Source of the DNA: Kribbella soli
GTDB taxonomy: Bacteria > Actinomycetota > Actinomycetes > Propionibacteriales > Kribbellaceae
Direction: 5' to 3'
NCBI RefSeq assembly: GCF_004331345.1
Contig: NZ_SJJZ01000002.1
Location: 1,612,001 to 1,676,000, forward strand
DNA: 64,000 nucleotides
Position 1 is the first letter of the stretch. The number at the start of each line of letters is the position of its first letter. This document shows positions 50,646 through 57,113 of the stretch, in pieces. Under the pieces are notes generated by a model. The model made no database searches. It worked only from the letters and a program-made list of their open reading frames with translations, and was not told the origin of the DNA. The translations under genes were made by a program, and so were the position numbers.

Positions 50646-50713
50646 TGCCCCCTGCTGACTCGCGGGCCCCCAGGCAATTCGACTTTAGGCAGCGGGTGGG
50701 CGGCGCGGAAGGG

Positions 50714-51787
50714 TTACTCGTCGTCCTCGTCGGCTCCCGGGCGTTCGGCCCAGGGGGTTTCCTTGGCGGGGCGGACGACGATGAGTTTGTCGCCGGCGGC
50801 CAGCACCGAGACGTTCGAGTCGTAGTAGCGGTGCACCTTGCCGTCGCGGACCACCGACACGACCCGGTCGGGTACGGCCGACGGCGGCTTGCCGACCTCG
50901 CGGCCGAGGACCGGGCGCTCGGCGACCTCGAGACCTTCGCCGTAGGTGAGCAGGTCCTCCATCACCTCGCCGAGGTTCGGACTCACCGAGGTCAGGCCGA
51001 GCAGCCGGCCGACCGCCTCGGACGAGGTGACCACCGCATCAGCGCCGCTCTGCCGCAGCAGCGGCACGTTGTCCTCCTCGCGGACCGCGACGACGACATG
51101 CGCGTTCGGGTTCAGTTGCCGCACCGCCAGCGTCACCAGGACCGCCGAGTCGTCCCGGTCGGTCGTCACGATCACCTCGCGCGCGGTCATCACCTCGGCA
51201 CGACGCAGTACCGTCCGGTTCGTCGCGTCGCCGTGGAACGCGGCCATCTGATCGTTGCCCGCGTCACCGATCGCCGTGGCGCGCGGGTCGATCACCACGA
51301 TCTGGTCGCGCTTCACCCCGTTGCTGATCAGGGTCTGCACGGCGGCGCGGCCCTTGGTGCCGTAGCCGACGACGATGGTGTGGTCCTTCATCCGTTTCCT
51401 CCAGCGCGTATCGCGCATGATCCGGCGACCCTCGTTGGCCAGCACTTCCAGTGTCGTACCAACCAGAACCACCAGGAACGCGATCCGCAGCGGAGTGACG
51501 ATGAAGGCGTTCACCAGCCGGGCGAAGGGCGTCACCGGCGTGATGTCGCCGTACCCGGTCGTGGTGAGCGTAACGGTTGCGTAGTAGATGCTGTCGATCA
51601 GATCGACGCGGCCGTCATAACTGTCCTTGTACCCGTCACGGTCGACCACCACGATCAGCACCATCAGGGTCAGCAGCCCCAGCGCGACCAGAAATCGGCT
51701 GAAGAGCTGAAAGAGCGGCGAGCGTGTGCTCGCGGGCAGGTTGACCAGCAGACCGTGCGGATTGCGACCGGTGGGAAGGGGTGGCAC
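50714..51787 (-). CDS. Potassium channel with cytoplasmic RCK (TrkA-N) domain
   Basis: 357 residues. Two transmembrane helices flank a pore loop with the K+ selectivity filter TTTGYGD (residues about 72-82: TVTLTTTGYGDITPVTP). The cytoplasmic part is a TrkA-N Rossmann domain (HTIVVGYGTKGRAAVQTLIS, VVIDPRATAIGDAGNDQ) and a C-terminal ligand-binding TrkA-C-type region (VVSVVRDGKVHRYYDSNVSV). It should be a nucleotide- or ion-gated tetrameric K+ channel. Its first 150 bases overlap, in another frame, the C-terminus of the ACT-GNAT gene upstream, so the true start may be a later codon in front of LFQLFSRFLVAL. Confidence 0.88.
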   Translation of the reverse strand: MPPLPTGRNPHGLLVNLPASTRSPLFQLFSRFLVALGLLTLMVLIVVVDRDGYKDSYDGRVDLIDSIYYATVTLTTTGYGDITPVTPFARLVNAFIVTPLRIAFLVVLVGTTLEVLANEGRRIMRDTRWRKRMKDHTIVVGYGTKGRAAVQTLISNGVKRDQIVVIDPRATAIGDAGNDQMAAFHGDATNRTVLRRAEVMTAREVIVTTDRDDSAVLVTLAVRQLNPNAHVVVAVREEDNVPLLRQSGADAVVTSSEAVGRLLGLTSVSPNLGEVMEDLLTYGEGLEVAERPVLGREVGKPPSAVPDRVVSVVRDGKVHRYYDSNVSVLAAGDKLIVVRPAKETPWAERPGADEDDE

Positions 51788-52748
51788 GGTTCAGACGATA
51801 TTCCACCGGCGGCCGATCCACCGCATGCGACAGGCTCCGGTCGGTCAGTGCGACACTCACCATCAGACTGTCGCCGTCCCGAACCACCCTGGACCGCATC
51901 CGCAGCCGCTCGAGCGTGCGGAGCATCGCGTGGTTCTCCGGCTGCACCATGCAGACCACCCGGTCGGCGCCGAGTGCACGGGCCTCCCCCACGACCTGGC
52001 GCAGCAGCCGCAGGCCAAGACCCTGTCCCTGCCAGCCGTCCTCGACCAGTACGGCGACCTCCATCGTCGTACTGCCCAGCTCCTCCCACGGCGCGGCCGT
52101 CGCCATCCCGATCACGGCGTCGTCGACGCACGCGACGACCGACACGCCACCGGCCGGCGCGGACAGGTGCCGCGCGGTGCGGGAGGTGAGCTTCGGCATC
52201 GGCACGTGGTACCGCCGAGTGCGGCTCTCGTACGAACAGCGCTCGTGCATCGTGACGACGGCGTCGGCGTCCTCGACGGTCGCGGTCCGCAGCTCGGGTA
52301 CGCCGCCGCTACCGGGCCGCGGGCCCTCCGGCGTGTCGAGCCGCTCGGCCAGCCGGCCGGCGATCTCGACCAGCACGTCCGCACGGGCCCATTCGGCCGG
52401 CGTGTACTCGTCGAACCCCTGCAGGTTGCCCAGCTCGTCGTCGACCGACACCGGGTCGTCGATCAGCCGCAGTACGGCGCGCAGGTACCGCGTCGGCGCG
52501 TCATTGAGTACGTCGGCCTGGCACGGGCGGACCGTCGTACGGCCGCAGCCGGCCTCCGCGACCAACGCGGTCAGGTCCTCGGCGGTCCAGCCGACGCCGG
52601 TCGAGACGACCAGCTCGTCGACCGCGCCGGTCTCGGAGGCGAAGACCTCCAGGTGAAGGATGTTGATGTCGTCCGCACCACACCGTGCAGCGAGTTCGGC
52701 CAGGGCACCGGGCCGGTCGGCGAGTTCGGTCCTGATCTTCCAGAGCAT
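51636..52748 (-). CDS. ACT domain-GNAT acetyltransferase fusion
   Basis: 370 residues. Residues 1-70 form an ACT domain (WKIRTELADRPGALAELAAR, DDINILHLEVFASETG), a small amino-acid-binding sensor. Residues 150-305 are a GNAT domain: RTATVEDADAVVTMHERCSY, VAVLVEDGWQGQGLGLRLLR (acetyl-CoA loop Q-G-x-G-x-G/A) and PENHAMLRTLERLRMR. Such enzymes are probably allosterically controlled lysine or small-molecule acetyltransferases. The last 60 residues are low-complexity and overlap the start of the K+ channel gene by 152 bases, which suggests the native stop was lost or the channel starts later. GGGAGGG precedes ATG 52748. Confidence 0.85.
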   Translation of the reverse strand: MLWKIRTELADRPGALAELAARCGADDINILHLEVFASETGAVDELVVSTGVGWTAEDLTALVAEAGCGRTTVRPCQADVLNDAPTRYLRAVLRLIDDPVSVDDELGNLQGFDEYTPAEWARADVLVEIAGRLAERLDTPEGPRPGSGGVPELRTATVEDADAVVTMHERCSYESRTRRYHVPMPKLTSRTARHLSAPAGGVSVVACVDDAVIGMATAAPWEELGSTTMEVAVLVEDGWQGQGLGLRLLRQVVGEARALGADRVVCMVQPENHAMLRTLERLRMRSRVVRDGDSLMVSVALTDRSLSHAVDRPPVEYRLNRATPSHRSQSARSAGQPAREHTLAALSALQPISGRAGAADPDGADRGGRP

Positions 52749-52764
52749 GCGGACGCCCTCCCTC

Positions 52765-52782
52765 GTGGAAACGTCTTTCCAC
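52765..52782. promoter_or_regulatory. Palindrome upstream of the ACT-GNAT gene
   Basis: GTGGAAACGTCTTTCCAC is a perfect 7-bp inverted repeat around CGTC, 17 bp before the ACT-GNAT start on the reverse strand. It could be an operator or a small leader hairpin; no regulator gene is adjacent. Confidence 0.45.
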
Positions 52783-52830
52783 TGTGCGTCCCGCCTGTTG
52801 CCCGGCCGGGTCCGGAATGTTACGCCCGCG

Positions 52831-53223
52831 TCAACGTTTCCGGTGGACCTTGGGCAGGATTTTCTGCTTGCGCGCCGCCAGGACGACAGCCGACTCGCGC
52901 CTGTCGAGGTCCGCGTGCCGCAGCAGCTCGGGATAGCTGCTCTGCGGTACGGCGGGGTACGTCGTCACGATCGCGTCGCCGGAGAACACGAAGAAGATCG
53001 CCTGACCATCCTTGATCACCTTCAGCAAGGAGCCCTCGCGCACGGTGAGAGCGTGCTCGACCGCCTTCCGGCGCGCGGACCGCTTCGCCCACGCGGCCTG
53101 GACCGCCTGCTGCGCGGGCTCCCGGCCGTGCCGGACCGCCTCGACGACGAGCGGCCCGTACCGCACGCCGTACTTCACCAAGTTCTTCGCCAGCTTGCCG
53201 CTCGGTTTCCCCGCAGTCGCCAT
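52831..53223 (-). CDS. Small basic conserved hypothetical protein
   Basis: 130 residues, rich in Lys/Arg, without signal or membrane helix. The N-terminal part GKLAKNLVKYGVRYGPLVVE and a helical basic stretch (AVQAAWAKRSARRKAVEHAL) precede a compact part (SLLKVIKDGQAIFFVFSGDA, IVTTYPAVPQSSYPELLRHA), ending in QKILPKVHRKR. The charge suggests nucleic-acid contact, but I recognise no domain. ATG 53223. It is read in the same direction as the hydrolase gene behind it, which ends 36 bp upstream. Confidence 0.75.
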   Translation of the reverse strand: MATAGKPSGKLAKNLVKYGVRYGPLVVEAVRHGREPAQQAVQAAWAKRSARRKAVEHALTVREGSLLKVIKDGQAIFFVFSGDAIVTTYPAVPQSSYPELLRHADLDRRESAVVLAARKQKILPKVHRKR

Positions 53224-53259
53224 GACTTGAGCCTACTGACCCGATGGTCGGACCACGGG

Positions 53260-54135
53260 TCAGCTGACAGCCCCTGCGAGGTCGGTGAGCTCGCGGTCGA
53301 AGCGTGCCTGGTCCTCACTGAAGGGCATGTGGCCGACGCCGTCGTACCAGGACGGCCGAGCGGTCCTGCAGACGTCGAGGACATGCTCGGACATCGAGGG
53401 CAGCACGATCGTGTCGGACCGGCCGTGCGTCACCAGGACAGGCAGCGACATCCGGGCCAGTACGTCGTCACTGTCGATCTCGCGGGAGATCAACGCGCCT
53501 CTGACCGCGGGTGGAACAACCATGTTCCACGCCAGCGCCGCGCTCCAGTCGTCCGGCGAGAGTGGCTCGGCGGTGCAGACGTCGAGGAAACGCCGGATGG
53601 CAGCGATGTTCGTGGCCAGGTCCGGCTGGCTCGCCTCCGGTGCGTTCGCGAGGAAGTCGGGGCCGATGTGGTCGAAGGTCGGCGGCTTCATCATCACTGC
53701 GGCACCGACGAGGTTGACCGCGCCGACCCGGTCCTCGCCGTACGCCCGGATGTAGTCGGAGACGATGAACCCGCCGTACGACCAGGCGACCAGCACGGGC
53801 CGGTCGAGGCCCAGCTGGTCGATGACCGCGGCCAGGTCGTCCGCCCACATCTGCGAGTCGCGATAGCTGTCCGGGTCCAACGGCTTCTCGGACATCCCGT
53901 GGCCCCGGTTGTCGAACGCGACCAGACGAAAGTCCTCGGCGAGCGGGCCTTCGAGCTGATGCGCCCAGCAGACGTGACTGGCGGACCAGCCGTGAAGGAA
54001 GAGAATCGGGCGCCCTCGCCGGTTGCCCCACTCCGCGGCGTGCAGCCGCACGCCTCCCCCACCAACGACGTCGTACGTCTGTGTCGGCTCGGCCAGAACC
54101 GCCGATGCCGTGTCGTTCGTGACCATCTGACTCAT
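53260..54135 (-). CDS. Alpha/beta-fold hydrolase
   Basis: 291 residues. The alpha/beta-hydrolase core is complete: oxyanion motif FLHGWSASHVCWAHQLEG, nucleophile elbow AWSYGGF (Ser), acid in LVTHGRSDTIVLP and the catalytic His in GVGHMPFSED. FDNRGHGMSEKPLDPDSYRD is the usual second strand. The Ala-x-Ser-x-Gly elbow is typical of esterases, haloperoxidase-like or epoxide-hydrolase-like enzymes; the substrate is unknown. ATG 54135 is chosen for GAGGGAGG upstream; the longer frame to 54234 is rejected. Stands near another alpha/beta hydrolase that carries a LuxR domain, but no operon link is evident. Confidence 0.9.
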   Translation of the reverse strand: MSQMVTNDTASAVLAEPTQTYDVVGGGGVRLHAAEWGNRRGRPILFLHGWSASHVCWAHQLEGPLAEDFRLVAFDNRGHGMSEKPLDPDSYRDSQMWADDLAAVIDQLGLDRPVLVAWSYGGFIVSDYIRAYGEDRVGAVNLVGAAVMMKPPTFDHIGPDFLANAPEASQPDLATNIAAIRRFLDVCTAEPLSPDDWSAALAWNMVVPPAVRGALISREIDSDDVLARMSLPVLVTHGRSDTIVLPSMSEHVLDVCRTARPSWYDGVGHMPFSEDQARFDRELTDLAGAVS

Positions 54136-54268
54136 CGAATGCCTCCCTCGGACGGCCCGGGAGCCCGGGCGCTGGTCCTGTACCTGCGAAGGTAGGTAGC
54201 GGCAGGAGTCGCCGGCATCGGAGCCAGCACGCATCAGCGGGACGACCGCTTGGCGGGCTACACGCAGA

Positions 54269-55327
54269 TCAGGTACGTCGTGCCTCGGAGAACCGGGCCG
54301 CCGCGGCGGCGCGGCCGGCTTTGCCTGAGACGCGCAGCTTGACGTAGGTGTTCGTCAGATGACGCTCCACCGTACGGACGCTGAGGCTGAGCCGCTCCGC
54401 GATCGCCTCATTGGTCAGACCCGCCGCGACGAGCTCCAGGACCTCCAACTCGCGCCGGCTGAGTTCCTCGACGCCCGGCCGAGCGGTGGTTGGCTTCGTC
54501 CCCAGGAAGTCGCGAAGCTCCGCGACGAAGGTCGGCCACGCGAGGTCGTCCGACAGCAGGATGTGGTTCGCCGACTCCAGCTCGACCCATCGCGCGTCGG
54601 GGAGCAAGGTGGCGAGCAGCCGACCTTCACCAATCGGTACGACGTGGTCTCTCGTCGGGTGCACGACCAGCGTTCTCGTCCGCACCTGCGCCGCCGCGTC
54701 GACCACATTGATGCCGCCACGCGCGTTGTAGATCCGGACAGCGGTCGCTGCCGACGTGCAGTTCCGTTGCAGCTCGTCGTACCAACCCATCTGTTCGGCT
54801 GTGCCGGCCGGGAGGAACAGCATGCTGAACAGATGGCGGAAGGTGGGATCGGGATCGGTCCAGCCGGCCGAGATCGCGGCGACCAGCGCGTCCTGGAACC
54901 GGCGCTCGCTCTCACCCCGTAGGGCCCGGCCGCGCGCGTAGCCGCCGTACAGGACGAGGTGCGTGAGCCGTTCGGGGTGACGGGCCGCGTACGTCACCGC
55001 GACCGGCGCACCGGTCGAGACGCCGAGCAGCGCGAACCGGTCGAGGCTCGCAGCGTCGACCACCGCCTCGAGGTCGGCCACCCAGGCATCGAGCGAGATG
55101 TCGTCGACGTCGCGATCCGAGAGCCCGCAGCCGCGTTCGTCGTACCGGATGAGGGTGTGACCGTCCCCGAGCGCGTCGAGCCAGTGCCGCCAGACCGGGC
55201 TCTCCCAGTCGGACTCCAGGTTCGTCATCCAGGTCGCGACTCGGACGATGGGCGGGCCGGCCCCGTGCACGGCGTACGCCAGTTTCACCGCATCCGGCGC
55301 CGTGCAGTAGCCGACCCTCTGCCTCAC
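54269..55327 (-). CDS. Alpha/beta hydrolase fused to a LuxR-type helix-turn-helix
   Basis: 352 residues. Residues 1-270 form an alpha/beta hydrolase: VKLAYAVHGAGPPIVRVATW, RYDERGCGLSDRDVDDISLD, nucleophile elbow GVSTGAPVAVTYAARHPERL, acid VVHPTRDHVVP and ANHILL. Residues 285-345 are a LuxR/GerE DNA-binding domain: LSRRELEVLELVAAGLTNEA, IAERLSLSVRTVERHLTNTY and VKLRVSGKAGRAAAAARF. Such one-component regulators are thought to sense a small molecule with a hydrolase-like domain and switch transcription. GTG 55327 is the likely start (TTG 55330 is possible); upstream frame to 55837 is antisense. Targets unknown. Confidence 0.88.
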   Translation of the reverse strand: MRQRVGYCTAPDAVKLAYAVHGAGPPIVRVATWMTNLESDWESPVWRHWLDALGDGHTLIRYDERGCGLSDRDVDDISLDAWVADLEAVVDAASLDRFALLGVSTGAPVAVTYAARHPERLTHLVLYGGYARGRALRGESERRFQDALVAAISAGWTDPDPTFRHLFSMLFLPAGTAEQMGWYDELQRNCTSAATAVRIYNARGGINVVDAAAQVRTRTLVVHPTRDHVVPIGEGRLLATLLPDARWVELESANHILLSDDLAWPTFVAELRDFLGTKPTTARPGVEELSRRELEVLELVAAGLTNEAIAERLSLSVRTVERHLTNTYVKLRVSGKAGRAAAAARFSEARRT

Positions 55328-55430
55328 CAATTGATCGTAACGAGCTGCGTTGCCGGTCGACAGGCTTCCAGATGTACGGGACGGTCCTCCGGAGCGGGTC
55401 GGCATGCGGAGGTTCGTGCGGTCAGGCACC

Positions 55431-56045
55431 ATGGAGGCCGTGAGCACCCCGAATCCGCGCCGGCCGATCCTGCCCGGTAACAAGCTGTTCGAGTCGTTGC
55501 CCGGTGCCGCCGATCCGGCCACCGTGACCGAGGCCGCGCACCGGACCGCCGAGCTGCTGGTCCGCGGGGTGCGCAAGTCCGAGGACGCCGAGGTGCACGC
55601 CCGGGTGGTGAAACTCGCCGACGAGTACGGGCTCGACGAGCTCGCTGAACTGTGGTCGGACTCCCCCGCCGATTCGCTCCCGGGAGCGCTCTGGCGGCTG
55701 TACGTCCTGCGGTCCTGGGTGCACACGAACGCCGAGGCGGTGTCCCGCGAGTTCGCCACCGGGCGCAAGTACGCCGAGGTGCACGCGGTCGTCGCAGGCG
55801 TCGCCGAACCGCCCGGTCCGGCCGAGGTGCGGGACATGGTCGACGCCGTACTGCGGGGTGTCGCGACCGGTGATTTCGCGACGACCCTGGACCGGGCGGC
55901 CGCGTTCGCGCGGATCGTGGCGACCGGACGGGCGCACCTCGCCGACGACGGCCACGATCAGGTGCTGTCCGCGTCGAAACTGGTCGAGACCGCTGATCAG
56001 CTGCAGACCGCGGCACGCACCGAACGCGCCGGAAACCTGTGGTAG
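55431..56045 (+). CDS. Conserved actinobacterial hypothetical protein
   Basis: 204 residues, helical and soluble. Begins STPNPRRPILPGNKLFESLP, followed by TVTEAAHRTAELLVRGVRKS, YGLDELAELWSDSPADSLPG, WRLYVLRSWVHTNAEAVSRE and DFATTLDRAAAFARIVATGR. The high content of aligned helices suggests a multi-helix bundle. I do not recognise a named family. ATG 55431 is used; GTG 55440, three codons later, is a good alternative because GGAGG lies just before it. It is divergent from the hydrolase-LuxR gene with 100 bp between starts and is followed by the structured leader region at 56046-56375. Confidence 0.78.
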   Translation: MEAVSTPNPRRPILPGNKLFESLPGAADPATVTEAAHRTAELLVRGVRKSEDAEVHARVVKLADEYGLDELAELWSDSPADSLPGALWRLYVLRSWVHTNAEAVSREFATGRKYAEVHAVVAGVAEPPGPAEVRDMVDAVLRGVATGDFATTLDRAAAFARIVATGRAHLADDGHDQVLSASKLVETADQLQTAARTERAGNLW

Positions 56046-56375
56046 TTGCGCCCGGCGCCAACCGGTGTTATAGCGTCTCGCGGCCTGGAATCCCCACAGG
56101 ACAAGGGGTTTGAGCACCCGCTACACTGTTCGAGGTGTCGGGCCGGTGCAAGCCCCGGGTCCCAAATTAAGCCGCTACGAGCGGCCACGCGCCGTGAGGC
56201 GCTTCCCGGTCCGGCACCCCTTGACTCCCCACCCCGCCGACCGCTGCATCTGAGCAGCTCAGGGTCCGGCCCGGGATAACCCCCTATCGATCCGGCCCGA
56301 AGACGAGCAGACTCGGTGGAAGTTGTAGTCCGGTCTGCTGGGGGGCCGCTGATCAGCCAGGGAGGGCGATCGGCA
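56046..56375 (+). ncRNA. Structured leader candidate upstream of the MacB-type ABC genes
   Basis: This 330-bp stretch has no gene. A possible sigma-A promoter starts it (TTGCGC at 56046, 17 bases, TATAGC at about 56069-56074). The transcript would hold nested complements: GGTGC with GCACC and CCGGG with CCCGG as outer helices, and two hairpins inside, GCCGCTACGAGCGGC and GCGCCGTGAGGCGC, within about 56147-56222. A small hairpin CCCC/GGGG lies before. This multibranched form resembles a riboswitch or a small RNA; I recognise no known class. Confidence 0.42.
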
Positions 56376-57113
56376 ATGGAGGGGACAGTCTCAGTTGTGC
56401 ACGCGAAAGGTGTCGTGCGCGTGTACGGCGAAGGTGACACCGCGGTCCGTGCGTTGCACGGAGTGGACGTGGAGATCGAATCCGGGCAGCTGACGGCGGT
56501 GATGGGGCCGTCGGGGTCGGGGAAATCGACACTGATGCACATCCTGGCCGGTCTGGACCGGCCGACGTCGGGCTCGGTCACGATCGACGGGATCGAGATC
56601 ACGACGCTGGGCGACGACGCGCTCACGAAGCTCCGTCGTCAGCACATCGGCTTCATCTTCCAGTTCTTCAACCTGCTGCCGATGCTCAGCGCGCGGGACA
56701 ACATCCTGCTGCCGCTGACCATCGCCGGTGCGAAGGCGGATCCGGAGTTCTTCGGCAACCTGGTCGAGCGGGTCGGTCTCGCCGATCGTCTCGAGCACCG
56801 GCCGGCCGAACTGTCCGGCGGTCAGCAGCAGCGGGTCGCGATCGCGCGGGCACTGGTGTCGCGGCCGACCGTGGTGTTCGCCGACGAACCCACCGGCAAC
56901 CTCGACTCCCGGACCAGCGGCGAGATCCTCGACCTGATGCGGTCCTCGGTCGAGACGTACGGGCAGACGACGGTGATGGTGACGCACGACGCCAAGGCGG
57001 CCGCGATGGCCGACCGGGTGCTGTACCTGGCCGACGGTGAGATCGTGAAGGAGACCGGGCGGTCCAGCCAGCACGAGATCCTGCAGATCATCGACACGCT
57101 GGACCTGCAGTGA
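56376..57113 (+). CDS. ABC transporter ATPase, MacB/LolD type
   Basis: 245 residues. Walker A GPSGSGKST at about 50, the Q-loop IFQFFNLLPMLSARDNILLP, the canonical signature LSGGQQQRVAIARAL, Walker B VVFADEPTGNLDSRTSGEI and H-loop MVTHDAKAAAMADRVLYLAD. The sequence is that of ATPases serving FtsX/MacB-type permeases, which move lipoproteins, peptides or drive envelope processes rather than classic transport. ATG 56376 has GGAGGG nine bases upstream. The stop overlaps the large permease by four bases. A structured leader lies upstream and may regulate both. Confidence 0.93.
   Translation: MEGTVSVVHAKGVVRVYGEGDTAVRALHGVDVEIESGQLTAVMGPSGSGKSTLMHILAGLDRPTSGSVTIDGIEITTLGDDALTKLRRQHIGFIFQFFNLLPMLSARDNILLPLTIAGAKADPEFFGNLVERVGLADRLEHRPAELSGGQQQRVAIARALVSRPTVVFADEPTGNLDSRTSGEILDLMRSSVETYGQTTVMVTHDAKAAAMADRVLYLADGEIVKETGRSSQHEILQIIDTLDLQ

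Noticed and set aside
56147..56222. tmRNA, SRP RNA or RNase P RNA
   Set aside because: None of the invariant motifs (GGNRA-type SRP loop, GAGGAAAGTCC of RNase P, tRNA-like ends of tmRNA) are present.
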